Below are positions 16,817 through 26,118 of a stretch of 64,000 nt of DNA, piece after piece (position 1 is the stretch's first letter; every line of letters starts with the position of its first letter). The DNA is taken from the NCBI RefSeq assembly GCF_017815135.1, contig NZ_JAGJCF010000005.1:62001-126000 (forward strand), written 5' to 3'. Made by a program: the position numbers and the translations under genes. The stretch comes from Jiella mangrovi (GTDB lineage: Bacteria > Pseudomonadota > Alphaproteobacteria > Rhizobiales > Rhizobiaceae). The notes under the pieces are model-generated. The model was not told the DNA's origin. It saw nothing but the letters and a program-made list of their open reading frames with translations, and searched no databases.

Positions 16817-17710
16817 ATGAAAAGCTCCGTCCTCGACGCTCCTTTGCGCAAGAACCTGCCCTTCGTTCTGCCGGGGCTGATCATCTACGTCGCCTTCGTG
16901 CTCGGACCGATTATTGCGGCCGTGGTCCTGAGCTTTACCAAATGGGACGGTCTCGGCCGGCCCGAGCTCGCGGGCTTCGGTAACTACCTCCAGCTGTTCG
17001 GCGACGAGTTCTTTTTGAAGTCCCTGCGCAACAATGCGGTTCTGATCGTCTTCTACTGCTTGCTGCCGCTCTTGATCGGCGTCGCGCTCGCCGCGATCGT
17101 CAGCCGGGTCAGGAAGAGCGAGCAGCTGGCGCTGCGCACCTTGCTGTTCATGCCCTACATCATGCCCTCGGCGGTGCTCGGCATCATCTGGCAGTGGCTC
17201 TACAATCCGGCTTTTGGCCCGATCAACCAGATCCTGCGGGGTGTCGGCCTCGGCGCGCTGGCAATGCCCTGGCTCGGGGATTTCGATCTGGTTCTCCCCG
17301 CCGTCGGGCTGGTCGCGACCTGGTATTATTTCGGTTTCTGCATGGTCATCTTCCTGACCGGCCTGCAACGGATCGATCCCTCGATCTTCGAGGCGGCCCG
17401 CATCGACGGCGCCAAGCCCTGGTACACCTTTGGCCGCATCACCCTGCCGTTGCTCCTGCCGGAAATCCGCATCGTCCTTCTTCTGACGATCATCGCCTCA
17501 ATCAAGAGCTTCGACCTGATCTTCACCATGACGCGGGGCGGGCCGGCCAATGCGACGCTGGTTCCCAACATCTACATGTATGAGCTGGGCTTTCAGCTGA
17601 ACCGCTACGGCTATGCCGCGTCGGTCGCCATCGTCGGCGCCATCCTCATCTTCGCGGTGAACTACGCCGTCCACCGCTTCGTGCGTCCCGCCGGCACAGG
17701 AGCCCGCTGA
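16817..17710 (+). CDS. Carbohydrate ABC transporter permease, MalF type
   Basis: A 297-residue inner-membrane permease with about six hydrophobic helices, first at LPFVLPGLIIYVAFVLGPIIAA. The ATPase-contact EAA loop is FEAARIDGAKPWYTFGRITLPLLLPE. MTRGGPANATLVPNIYMYE is characteristic of the MalF/UgpA type. ATG 16817 is used; a TTG lies in frame immediately before it and no strong ribosome-binding site is seen, consistent with the stem-loop limiting permease expression. The stop shares one base with the next ATG. Confidence 0.92.
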   Translation: MKSSVLDAPLRKNLPFVLPGLIIYVAFVLGPIIAAVVLSFTKWDGLGRPELAGFGNYLQLFGDEFFLKSLRNNAVLIVFYCLLPLLIGVALAAIVSRVRKSEQLALRTLLFMPYIMPSAVLGIIWQWLYNPAFGPINQILRGVGLGALAMPWLGDFDLVLPAVGLVATWYYFGFCMVIFLTGLQRIDPSIFEAARIDGAKPWYTFGRITLPLLLPEIRIVLLLTIIASIKSFDLIFTMTRGGPANATLVPNIYMYELGFQLNRYGYAASVAIVGAILIFAVNYAVHRFVRPAGTGAR

Positions 17711-18546
17711 TGGCCTCGACCTCGAGCACCACAGCGGTCAAGGCGCTGTCGTTTCGCATCGTCATGTGGCTCTTCGCCCTGATGACGATCATCCCCTTCG
17801 GCCTGCTTCTACTGACCTCCGTCAAGAGCAAGCAGGACCTCTTCCGCGGCGCCTTCGCGCTGCCGGACTACCCCCATTTCGAGAACTATGTCAGCGCCTG
17901 GGTGGACGGTCACTTCGGCATCTACTTCTGGAACTCGATCATCGTCGTCGTCCCGGTCGTGGCGATCAGCATCGTGCTCGGGCTTCTGACCGGCTTCGCC
18001 TTCGCCTTTCTGAGCTTTCCGGGAAAGAAGCTGATCTTCGTCCTCCTGACGATCGGCATGATGGTGCCGACCGAGGCCTTCATCATCCCGCTCTATTACG
18101 AGATGCGCTATCTCGGGCTGATCAACTCCTATGCGGCGATGATCCTGCCGCAGATCGCCATGTCGGTGCCTTTCGCCACCCTGTTCATGGCGAGCGCCAT
18201 GCAGCAGTTGCCCAAGGACATCCTGGAAGCGGCGATGCTCGACGGGGCGCCGCGCGGCATGATCCTGCGCAAGGTCATCGTGCCGCTGATGAAGCCGTCG
18301 ATCTCCTCGCTCGGCCTCTTCCTCTTCATCTGGACGTGGAACGAGTTCCTGATCCCGCTGATCCTCGTCAATGACGACGTCTATCGCACGATGCCGCTCG
18401 GGATGCTGTTCTTCCAGGGGCGCTACACGGTCAACACGCCGGTGCTCACCGCCGGCGCGGTACTGGTGATCGCGCCGATCATCATCGTCTACCTGATCTT
18501 CCAGCGAAAGTTCATCGAAGGGCTGACCGCCGGCGCGTCCAAGTAG
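17710..18546 (+). CDS. Carbohydrate ABC transporter permease, MalG type
   Basis: The 278-residue partner permease. Start overlaps the previous stop (TGATG), indicating coupled translation. About six membrane helices are visible; the region after the first has the MalG motif SVKSKQDLFRGAFALPDYPHFENY, and the EAA loop reads LEAAMLDGAPRGMILRKVIVPLMKPS. The C-terminus FQRKFIEGLTAGASK is typical. Together with the MalF-type protein it forms the sugar channel powered by the MalK-like ATPase encoded at 19899. Confidence 0.93.
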   Translation: MASTSSTTAVKALSFRIVMWLFALMTIIPFGLLLLTSVKSKQDLFRGAFALPDYPHFENYVSAWVDGHFGIYFWNSIIVVVPVVAISIVLGLLTGFAFAFLSFPGKKLIFVLLTIGMMVPTEAFIIPLYYEMRYLGLINSYAAMILPQIAMSVPFATLFMASAMQQLPKDILEAAMLDGAPRGMILRKVIVPLMKPSISSLGLFLFIWTWNEFLIPLILVNDDVYRTMPLGMLFFQGRYTVNTPVLTAGAVLVIAPIIIVYLIFQRKFIEGLTAGASK

Positions 18547-18652
18547 AGACGAGCCCGGCCAGCCCTTCGCAAGAAGGCACATGTCGTCGAACGCCGAAAC
18601 GGCCCGGCCGAGCGCCCGCCGCAGACCGGCGAAACCATTCAAAGGACAACCC

Positions 18653-19831
18653 ATGAAAATCGGAGTGATCGGGCTCGGGGAGCGGATCGCCACCCTTGCC
18701 AAGGAGTTCAAGGCAGCGGATTCCAGCATTCAATTCGTCGCCGTTAGCGACCCGACGCAGACGCGCCTGCGGGTTCTTCAGCAGCTCGGCGATAGCCCGC
18801 AGTGCTACGAGGATCCGACCGAGATGCTGGCCGCGCACAGCTTCGACATTTTGATGATCGGCTCGCCCAATGCCATGCATCTGGAGCATCTGCGGCTGGC
18901 TCTCGCCTCCGACGCCCCGTTCATCTTCGCCGAGAAACCGGTGGTCGTCTCGATCGATGAGACCATGGAGCTGGCCCGTCTGATCGCCCGCCATGACGGT
19001 CGCAAGCGGCTGATGATCGGCCTCGTCCTGCGCTATTCGGCGCTCTATCGCGGGCTGCGGGCGGCCCAGGCGGCGGGGCAGATCGGCGAGGTCATGTCGA
19101 TCGAGGCCAGCGAGCACATCGCGCCGTTTCACGGCTCGTTCTTCATGCGCGACTGGCGGCGCAGCACGCAGATGTCCGGCGGTTTCATGCTGGAGAAATG
19201 CTGCCACGACATCGATCTTTATCAGGGCGCCGTCGGTGCGCGGGCGATGCGGGTCGCAAGCTTCGGCGGCCGCAAGAAGTATCTCCCCGAACGCAGGCCC
19301 GCCAGGGAGCCGGCCTATCTCGCCGCCAAGCTGCCGCGCTGGGGCGGAATCAACGACGCCTTTTCAGGCGCGGCCGACATCATCGACTACCAGACGGCGA
19401 TCGTCGAATATGCGACGGGGGCCAGCCTCAGCTTCCACACCAATCTCAATGTCCCGGACCAGTTCCGGCGCTTCGCGGTGATCGGCGTCGACGGGATGGC
19501 GGAGGGTGATTTCATCCGCAACACCTTCCGGGTGACGCTGTCCGACAATGGCGAGGTGGTGACCGACCGCGCCGCTATCGGCTCGGGCTCCGAACACGGG
19601 CACTATGGCGCCGATGCCGCGATGGCGGCGGACATTCTCGCCCATGTCAAAGGCGATCTTCCAGACCTGCCGCTCGATGTGGTCGACGCGCTCGAGGCTG
19701 GCGTGACCGCGATCGCGATGGACGTTGCGCGCAACGAGGGTCGGGTCGTCGAGCTTGCAGATATCTGGACGCGCTTCGACGCCGCGCTCGCGGGCGAGCC
19801 TGAGGACGAAGCGGGCGCGAGCGCAGCTTGA
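18653..19831 (+). CDS. Gfo/Idh/MocA-family NAD(P)-dependent oxidoreductase
   Basis: A 392-residue dehydrogenase-like protein. The start MKIGVIGLGERIATL (ATG 18653, preceded by AAAGGA) gives the Rossmann GxGxxx motif directly at the N-terminus. The family motif EKP appears in FIFAEKPVVVSIDE, the Lys being the usual catalytic residue. The C-terminal alpha/beta domain includes GGFMLEKCCHDIDLYQ, where CHDID matches the conserved G/C-x-H-x-x-D area. Such enzymes oxidise or epimerise sugars and inositols. It sits between permease and ATPase genes of the same operon, so it probably modifies the imported sugar; the substrate is not readable. Confidence 0.88.
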   Translation: MKIGVIGLGERIATLAKEFKAADSSIQFVAVSDPTQTRLRVLQQLGDSPQCYEDPTEMLAAHSFDILMIGSPNAMHLEHLRLALASDAPFIFAEKPVVVSIDETMELARLIARHDGRKRLMIGLVLRYSALYRGLRAAQAAGQIGEVMSIEASEHIAPFHGSFFMRDWRRSTQMSGGFMLEKCCHDIDLYQGAVGARAMRVASFGGRKKYLPERRPAREPAYLAAKLPRWGGINDAFSGAADIIDYQTAIVEYATGASLSFHTNLNVPDQFRRFAVIGVDGMAEGDFIRNTFRVTLSDNGEVVTDRAAIGSGSEHGHYGADAAMAADILAHVKGDLPDLPLDVVDALEAGVTAIAMDVARNEGRVVELADIWTRFDAALAGEPEDEAGASAA

Positions 19832-19898
19832 AGGGCGGCACGAGCCGCCGCCGATGGAAACGACAGGCCGGTGAGCCCGCGACAAGACGGAAGCCACG

Positions 19899-20996
19899 AT
19901 GGGACAGTTGCAACTCGCCGGCGTGACGAAGAGCTTCGGCAAGGCCGAGGTGATCCAGCCGACGGATCTGGAGATCACGGAAGGGGAGTTCGTCGTCTTC
20001 GTCGGTCCTTCCGGCTGCGGAAAATCGACGCTCTTGCGGATGATCGCGGGCCTGGAGGAGCTGACGTCGGGCGATATCGTCATCGACGGGCGGGTGGTGA
20101 ACGACGTCGCTCCGGTGGAGCGCGGCGTCGCCATGGTGTTCCAGACCTATGCGCTTTATCCGCATATGAGCGTCTTCGAGAACATCGCCTTTCCGCTGCG
20201 GGTGGCGAAACTCCCGCGCAAGGAGATCGAGAGCCGGGTCCGGCGGGCCGCCGCAATCCTCAAGCTGGAGAACCGTCTCGACCACAAGCCCGCCGAGCTG
20301 TCCGGCGGCCAGCGCCAGCGCGTCGCGATCGGGCGCGCCATCGTCCGCGAGCCGCAGGTCTTCCTGTTCGACGAACCGCTGTCCAATCTCGATGCCGCCT
20401 TGCGCACGGAGATGCGCGTGGAGCTTTCACGGCTGCACAACTCGCTCGGCAACACGATGATCTACGTCACCCATGATCAGGTGGAAGCCATGACCATGGC
20501 GACGAAGATCGTCGTCCTGCGCGATGGCCATATCGAGCAGGTCGGCACGCCGCTCGAACTGTTCCATCGTCCCGTCAACCGCTTCGTTGCCGGCTTCATC
20601 GGCAACCCGACCATGAACTTTCTCAAAGCCTCCTGCCTCGGGGAGACCGGCGATGGCGTCCAGCTCCGTCTGGAAACTGGCTCCGTCGTGACGATGCCGG
20701 TCGAGGGGGCGGCAAGGCAGGGCGATGATCTGACGCTCGGGATCCGCCCGGACGATCTCGTCATCGCCGAAGGCGCGGCGCGTTTCGAGATGATCCCCGA
20801 GGTCGTCGAGCGGCTCGGAAACCAGAGCGTGATCCATGGCGCGGACATGGCGGGGGAGCCCATCTGCGCCGTGGTCGGCGGGGCCGAGCCGATCACGCAG
20901 GGCCAGAAGTTCGAACTCGGTTTTCATCCCGACAAGGCGCATCTGTTCCGGCCTGACGGAACGGCCTTTGCGAGACGAAACACCGCTCTTGCCTGA
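19899..20996 (+). CDS. Carbohydrate ABC transporter ATP-binding protein (MalK/UgpC type)
   Basis: A 365-residue ATPase energising the sugar importer. Walker A is GPSGCGKST (residues ~36-44), Q-loop MVFQTYALYPHMSV, signature LSGGQRQRVAIGRA, Walker B VFLFDEPLSNLD and H-loop THDQVEA. After about residue 235 comes the regulatory OB-fold extension of the CUT1 family, with LGIRPDDLVI. Gene start ATG 19899. It follows the Gfo/Idh gene by 67 bp in the same operon. Confidence 0.93.
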   Translation: MGQLQLAGVTKSFGKAEVIQPTDLEITEGEFVVFVGPSGCGKSTLLRMIAGLEELTSGDIVIDGRVVNDVAPVERGVAMVFQTYALYPHMSVFENIAFPLRVAKLPRKEIESRVRRAAAILKLENRLDHKPAELSGGQRQRVAIGRAIVREPQVFLFDEPLSNLDAALRTEMRVELSRLHNSLGNTMIYVTHDQVEAMTMATKIVVLRDGHIEQVGTPLELFHRPVNRFVAGFIGNPTMNFLKASCLGETGDGVQLRLETGSVVTMPVEGAARQGDDLTLGIRPDDLVIAEGAARFEMIPEVVERLGNQSVIHGADMAGEPICAVVGGAEPITQGQKFELGFHPDKAHLFRPDGTAFARRNTALA

Positions 20997-21047
20997 CCGC
21001 ATCTTCATGCCCACCGCAGCGCAGCCGGAAAGCTGCCGGAGACATCC

Positions 21048-22079
21048 ATGACAAAGTCGTGCAGCCGCATGTATCAGGAAATCCGCGAAATACCGGCGAC
21101 GGTCGATCGGCTGCTGAGCGAGGGCGCGGGCCGGATCGTCAAGGCCGCCGAGGCCGTGCGGGAGGCGGATCCGAGCTTCGTCGTCACCGTGGCGCGCGGA
21201 AGCTCCGACCACGCCTGCCTGCTGTTCAAATATGCCGCCGAAATCTCGCTTGGCCTGCCCGTCGCTTCGCTGGGTCCGTCGATCGCCTCGGTCTACAACG
21301 CGCCCTTGCGGCTTTCGAAAGGGCTGTGCCTGTCGATCTCGCAATCGGGCAAGAGCCCCGACATCGTCGAGCTGGCGCGCGCCGCCCGCCGCGGTGGAGC
21401 GCTGAGCGCCGCCATCACCAATACGCCGGCGTCGCCGCTTGCCGACGCCGCCGACCATCCGATCGACATGATGGCGGGGCCGGAACTGAGCGTCGCCGCG
21501 ACCAAGACCTATGTCGCCTCGGTGGTCGCCTCGCTGCTGCTCTTGGCGGAGTGGGGGCGCGACGAAGAACTGCGCCGGGCTCTGAAGGCTCTGCCGGCAG
21601 CGCTCGAAGCAGCGGTCGCGGAAGACTGGCCGGAGTTCCGGGACGCGACGGTGGGGGCTTCGTCGCTGTTCCTGCTCGGCCGCGGGCCTTCGATGGCGAT
21701 CGCCAGCGAAGCGGCACTGAAGTTCAAGGAGGTCTGCCAGATGCAGGCGGAGAGCTACTCCTCGGCCGAGGTCATGCATGGGCCGGTGGCCCTTGTGGAA
21801 AAGGGGTTTCCCGTTCTCTGCCTTGCCACCGGCGATGCGGCCGAGACCGGTATCGCGAAAGTCGCCGACGACATCGCCGCAATGGGCGGAAAGGTCTTCG
21901 CGACCACCGGAGCCGTCGCAAAGGCGATGTCGCTGCGATCGGTCCGCACCGCGCATCCCTTCACCGATTGCGTCACGCTGATCGCGAGCTTTTATGCGAT
22001 GGTGGAACGGCTGAGTGCCGAGCGCGGCACCGATCCCGACGCGCCGCGGCACTTGAAAAAGGTCACCGAGACCGTCTGA
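21048..22079 (+). CDS. SIS-domain aldose-ketose isomerase/deaminase, NagB-II-like
   Basis: A 343-residue protein with two SIS domains, like the isomerase half of GlmS. Motifs include VARGSSDHACLLFKYAAE, ISQSGKSPDIVELARAA, ELSVAATKTY, SEAALKFKEVCQMQAESY, and the C-terminal PRHLKKVTETV, equivalent to the GlmS C-tail. Proteins of this type (NagB-II, AgaS) convert glucosamine-6-phosphate or galactosamine-6-phosphate to ketohexose phosphate plus ammonia. The two downstream genes encode an amino-sugar kinase and NagA, which supports NagB-II. ATG 21048 has GGAG upstream. Confidence 0.85.
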   Translation: MTKSCSRMYQEIREIPATVDRLLSEGAGRIVKAAEAVREADPSFVVTVARGSSDHACLLFKYAAEISLGLPVASLGPSIASVYNAPLRLSKGLCLSISQSGKSPDIVELARAARRGGALSAAITNTPASPLADAADHPIDMMAGPELSVAATKTYVASVVASLLLLAEWGRDEELRRALKALPAALEAAVAEDWPEFRDATVGASSLFLLGRGPSMAIASEAALKFKEVCQMQAESYSSAEVMHGPVALVEKGFPVLCLATGDAAETGIAKVADDIAAMGGKVFATTGAVAKAMSLRSVRTAHPFTDCVTLIASFYAMVERLSAERGTDPDAPRHLKKVTETV

Positions 22080-22164
22080 TCGAAAGCCTCGCAATGGTGA
22101 TCCGGGCTCTTTCATGGAACGTCGCGCCGCTTCGGCGGTGCACCGCAGATCCCTCATGGGCACG

Positions 22165-23112
22165 ATGTCGACGATGAGCGCCCGCATTCGAAGTGGAGCG
22201 ATCGACCTCGGCGGAACCAAGATCGAGACCCGGCTCTTCGGCCCCGATCTTCAAACGCTGGAGCTGCGCCGCAAAGCCACGCCGACCGAGAGTTTCGAGG
22301 CGCTCGTCGAGGGCCTGAGCGGCGAGATCGCCTGGCTCATGGAAACGGCGTCCGACCCTCGTCTGCCCATCGGCCTTGCGATCCCCGGTCTCCTCGACGA
22401 GACGACGGGCGAATGTTTCAGCTCCAACCTGCCGATTTCGGGGCGGCACCTGGCGCCGGCTTTGTCAGAACGGTTCGGCCGTCGTTTCACCCTGGCCCAG
22501 GACGGCAAGGCCTTCGCCTATTCGGAGGCGATGGGCGGGGCGGGAGAGGGGTTCCAACGTGTTGTCGGTCTGGTTCTGGGAACCGGTGTCGGTGGCGGGG
22601 TCTGTGATCTCACTTTCAACCCTGTCGAGGCGACGGCGCTCGAGATCGGCCATGTCGGCATGCCTGCAAGAGCGCTTGCAGCAAACGGTCTGCCGCTCTG
22701 GCGCTGCGGCTGTGGCAAGCTTGGCTGCATCGAATGTTATGTCGCGGGCTCGGCCTTGTCGCGCCTGTCCGATTTCATGACCGGTGAGCGTATCGACGGA
22801 GCGGCGATCGCGGCGCGGGCCGATGCTGGGGACGGCCCGGCAAAGGCCGTTCTCGACGCCTGGCTCGCGCTGGTCGGCGAGTGCCTGCTGACGATCCAGA
22901 TCACCCTTGATCCCGACTGTATCGTGATCGGCGGCGGCGCCTCGAAGATGCCCCGCATCATCGAACGGCTCGAACCGGCGCTCGCAGCGCTGCAACTCGG
23001 CATGAAGCCGCCGCCAGCTTTGCGTCTCGCCCGTCATGGTGACAGCTCCGGCGTGCGCGGCATGGCCCTTCTCGCCCTTGGTGCTTTTTTCCGGGATGAC
23101 GGTTCGCCATGA
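22165..23112 (+). CDS. ROK-family amino-sugar kinase (N-acetylglucosamine kinase-like)
   Basis: A kinase of about 315 residues that would phosphorylate the imported sugar at O6. It has IDLGGTKIETRL, the glycine loop VLGTGVGGGVCD, EIGHVGMP, and the intact ROK zinc motif CGCGKLGCIECYVAG. The usual ENDAN catalytic stretch reads AQDGKAFAYSE, keeping the Asp but not the Asn-Asp context. The start is uncertain: ATGs at 22156, 22165 and 22174 are all in frame without a clear ribosome-binding site. Its stop overlaps the NagA start (ATGA), so kinase and deacetylase are translationally coupled, a strong hint that the product is an N-acetylhexosamine-6-phosphate. Confidence 0.87.
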   Translation: MSTMSARIRSGAIDLGGTKIETRLFGPDLQTLELRRKATPTESFEALVEGLSGEIAWLMETASDPRLPIGLAIPGLLDETTGECFSSNLPISGRHLAPALSERFGRRFTLAQDGKAFAYSEAMGGAGEGFQRVVGLVLGTGVGGGVCDLTFNPVEATALEIGHVGMPARALAANGLPLWRCGCGKLGCIECYVAGSALSRLSDFMTGERIDGAAIAARADAGDGPAKAVLDAWLALVGECLLTIQITLDPDCIVIGGGASKMPRIIERLEPALAALQLGMKPPPALRLARHGDSSGVRGMALLALGAFFRDDGSP

Positions 23113-24209
23113 CACTGATCCTGCCTGATCTTCTCTGGCATCAGGGCACGCTGCAAAAGGGCTTCGCCGTCGAATGGGACGGGTCTGGGGTGACCGGGCT
23201 TCGCCTTGCCGAGCCGGACGATCGAGCCGACGCGTGCCCTCACATCCTGATGCCGGCCTGCACCGACCTTCAGGTGAACGGCTCTGGCGGCGTCATGCTG
23301 AATTCCGATCCGAGCCCGGAGGCGCTGGCGGCCATCGTGACGGCCCAACGCGCGCGCGGCACCGGCTGGGTCCTGCCGACCCTCATCACGACGACCCTCG
23401 ACCTGATGGAGCAGGCCGCCGATGCCGTGATCGCCGCCTGGGGGATGCCGGGCCTGCTCGGGCTGCATTTCGAGGGGCCCTATCTCAGCCTTGCCCGGAA
23501 GGGCACGCACCGCGCCGCCTTCATCCGCCCGTTCGAGCCTGATATGATCCCCATCCTGGCGCGGCTGCGCGAGGCCGGCATCCCGGTCATGCTGACCCTG
23601 GCGCCGGAATGCGTTCCGGCGCAGACGATCGCCCGGCTTCACGACATGGGCGTCGTCCTGTCTGCGGGGCATACAGACGCCACCGCCGAAGAAGCCCGAG
23701 CAGGCCTTGCCGCCGGGGTGTCCTGCTTCACCCACCTTTACAACGCCATGCCGCAGATGCAGTCGCGTGCGCCGGGGGTGATAGCCGCCGCGATCGGGTC
23801 CGAAGCCTATGCCGGCATCATCGCCGACGGCCATCACGTCGCCTGGGAGATGATCGCTCTTGCATGCCGCGCCCGTCCCCGCCCGCGCCGCATGTTCCTC
23901 GTCTCCGACGCCATGGCGACGATCGGCGGGCCCGATCATTTCACGCTCTATGGCGAGCGGATCGAGCTGCGGGACGGCAAGCTCGTCAATGCCGATGGGG
24001 CGCTTGCCGGGGCGCATGTCGACATGGTGACGAGCCTGCGCCATCTCATCCGCGACGTCGGCCTCGATCCGGAGGAGGCGATCGCGATGGCGAGCGATAC
24101 GCCGCATCAGGCGATGGGGTTGCCCGCCCCTCAGATCGCACCGGGGCGTCACAGGGCCGAGTGTCTGGCGCTCGATGCCGACTTGCGGCCCATCGCCCTG
24201 CCGGGCTGA
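23109..24209 (+). CDS. nagA: N-acetylglucosamine-6-phosphate deacetylase
   Basis: A 366-residue amidohydrolase-fold enzyme that removes acetate from N-acetylglucosamine-6-phosphate. Landmarks: DLQVNGSGGVMLNSD near residue 50, the metal-site Glu in LHFEGPYLSLARKGTHR, His ligands in SAGHTDATAEE and FTHLYNAMPQM, the DGHHV motif, and the catalytic Asp in VSDAMATIG. Length fits the family (about 380). It overlaps the kinase gene by 4 nt and ends the operon. An N-acetylgalactosamine-6-phosphate specificity (AgaA) cannot be excluded by motif alone. Confidence 0.92.
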   Translation: MTLILPDLLWHQGTLQKGFAVEWDGSGVTGLRLAEPDDRADACPHILMPACTDLQVNGSGGVMLNSDPSPEALAAIVTAQRARGTGWVLPTLITTTLDLMEQAADAVIAAWGMPGLLGLHFEGPYLSLARKGTHRAAFIRPFEPDMIPILARLREAGIPVMLTLAPECVPAQTIARLHDMGVVLSAGHTDATAEEARAGLAAGVSCFTHLYNAMPQMQSRAPGVIAAAIGSEAYAGIIADGHHVAWEMIALACRARPRPRRMFLVSDAMATIGGPDHFTLYGERIELRDGKLVNADGALAGAHVDMVTSLRHLIRDVGLDPEEAIAMASDTPHQAMGLPAPQIAPGRHRAECLALDADLRPIALPG

Positions 24210-24389
24210 GACCGTCTTCGCGAAAGCGCCAGTCTGTGCGCCTTGCCGCGGGGCGGGTTCCCCCTTCGATATCGGCAGCCGCGACCGTTTCGCTTCGAGC
24301 CAACGCGGCGTTGCGGCGGTGTTCCTTTGCGTGTCGTGTCCTATCTGCCTCGAGGCACAGGAATTTGATGAGAAGAGCGACACGACCAA

Positions 24390-26111
24390 GTGCGAATTCG
24401 GCCGGCCCTGCTTCTGATCCCGCTGCTCCTTTTGTGCCCGCTGATGCTCTTGTGGACGGCGACATCGGCAAAGGCTCAGGATTCTGACGCCGGCAGCTTC
24501 TACAAGTCCAGCTCCATCCATGAGGGTCTAGAACCCGCGCATGGCTATGTCTCTCTCGAGACACCGCAGACAATGATGGAGACCTTCATCTTCGCCGCGC
24601 GTGGCAAGGACTGGAACACCGCGGCCTATGCGCTCGATCTGTCTAAGATCGAGACGGATATCCGCGCGAAGATGGGCCCGGTTCTCGCCAAGCGGCTCTA
24701 TGAGGTGATCGAGCGGTCGATGTGGCTCGACTGGAACGATCTGCCGGACCGGCCGGATGCGCTGATCGTCAATGCCTCGAACAAGAACCCCATGGCGGGC
24801 GAGCCGCGCCGCGACATCCGCCTGGCGCTGCTCGACCTCGGCGACCGGCCCGTTTCGATCCGCATCACCCGCGTCAAGCAGGGGGAGGACGATCCCGTCT
24901 GGGTGTTTTCCAGCCAGACCGTGGCCAACATCATGGCCATGCACGAGGTCTATGGTCCGACCTCTTTCGAAAAGGCCCTGCCGGTCTTCCTGCAGCAGCG
25001 CGCGTTCTGGACGCTGGCCGTGTGGGAGGTCATCGCCCTGCCGCTGATCCTGATCGCCGCAGTGGTCGCCGCGGCCTTCGCCTATCGCGGCCTCAGCGAG
25101 GCGCAGAGGCGACAGCCCAAGCGCATCGGCGCGCGGATCATCGACATGATCAAGATGCCGGTAGCTCTGATGGTCTGTGTCGGAACGTTCGCGCTGGTCA
25201 AGACGATGCTCTTCACCTTCTCCGGCGTGGTGAACATGTTTCTCGGGCCTTTGCAGTCGGCGTTGTTCGTCATTGCGCTCGCGCTGATCGCCGTGCGGAT
25301 CGTCGATGCGATCCTCGATCGCGTCGTGCGCCAGAATATGGACGAGCTGACCGAATCCGGCTCGGCGACGGAACGCGACCTCTACACCAATATTTCGGCG
25401 GCCCGGCGGGTGGCGATCGTCCTTGCCTTCATCGTCGGTACGGCGCTCGTCCTCCTCCAGATCAACGCATTCCAGACGCTCGGCTTTTCGCTGCTCGCCT
25501 CGGCCGGCGTCCTCGGCCTCGTCTTCGCCTTCGCCGCGCGTGCCATCCTCGCCAACATCATGGCCAGCCTCCAGATCGCGCTGGCGAAGACCGCGCGCAT
25601 CGGCGATGCGGTGCTGTTCGAGGATCAATGGTGCTACGTCGAGAAGATCAACTTCACCTATGTGCAGCTGAGATCCTGGGACAATCGCCGGCTGATCGTG
25701 CCGGTCAGCGACTTCGTGTCCAAGCCGTTCGAAAACTGGTCCAAGCAGGACGAGCAGCTCACCAAGATGGTGTCCCTGAAGCTCGATCATCGCGCCGACG
25801 TCGACAAGCTGCGCGAGGCCTTTCGACAATTCGTCGACGAGGCGGAGGACATCGTCGACAAGGACGAGAGCAAGGTGCAGGTCGTCGGGCAGGACGCGAC
25901 CGGCATGGAGGTGCGTTTCCTCGCCGCTGCCGAAGACCCCTCGACCGGCTGGTCGATGCACTGCCGGCTGCGCGAGGAAATGCTGAAGGCGGCCGTCAGG
26001 CTCGAGGGCGAGTATTCGCAGACGCCGGCCGAGCGGCCCTCCTACCTGCCGCGTGAGCGCGAGGTTATCGTCGGCGAATTTGGTGCCCGCAAGAAGGAGG
26101 AGGCCGGCTGA
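24390..26111 (+). CDS. MscS-family mechanosensitive ion channel protein
   Basis: A 573-residue inner-membrane channel with an exported N-terminal region. It starts at a GTG (24390), with MRIRPALLLIPLLLLC ... AKAQ as signal sequence. About 200 periplasmic residues follow, then roughly four to five hydrophobic helices. The pore-helix and beta domain of MscS are seen in FAARAILANIMASLQIALAKTARIGDAV and the following YVEKINFTYVQLRSWDNRRLIVPVSDF. The charged C-terminus is cytoplasmic. Such channels release solutes during osmotic downshock. Nothing around it indicates a more specific function; it converges on the YitT gene 7 bp away. Confidence 0.88.
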   Translation: MRIRPALLLIPLLLLCPLMLLWTATSAKAQDSDAGSFYKSSSIHEGLEPAHGYVSLETPQTMMETFIFAARGKDWNTAAYALDLSKIETDIRAKMGPVLAKRLYEVIERSMWLDWNDLPDRPDALIVNASNKNPMAGEPRRDIRLALLDLGDRPVSIRITRVKQGEDDPVWVFSSQTVANIMAMHEVYGPTSFEKALPVFLQQRAFWTLAVWEVIALPLILIAAVVAAAFAYRGLSEAQRRQPKRIGARIIDMIKMPVALMVCVGTFALVKTMLFTFSGVVNMFLGPLQSALFVIALALIAVRIVDAILDRVVRQNMDELTESGSATERDLYTNISAARRVAIVLAFIVGTALVLLQINAFQTLGFSLLASAGVLGLVFAFAARAILANIMASLQIALAKTARIGDAVLFEDQWCYVEKINFTYVQLRSWDNRRLIVPVSDFVSKPFENWSKQDEQLTKMVSLKLDHRADVDKLREAFRQFVDEAEDIVDKDESKVQVVGQDATGMEVRFLAAAEDPSTGWSMHCRLREEMLKAAVRLEGEYSQTPAERPSYLPREREVIVGEFGARKKEEAG

Positions 26112-26118
26112 CGGATCG

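Noticed and set aside
20427-22220. Long antisense open frame across the ATPase and SIS genes
   Set aside because: It crosses two well-supported genes on the other strand and shows no recognisable motif.
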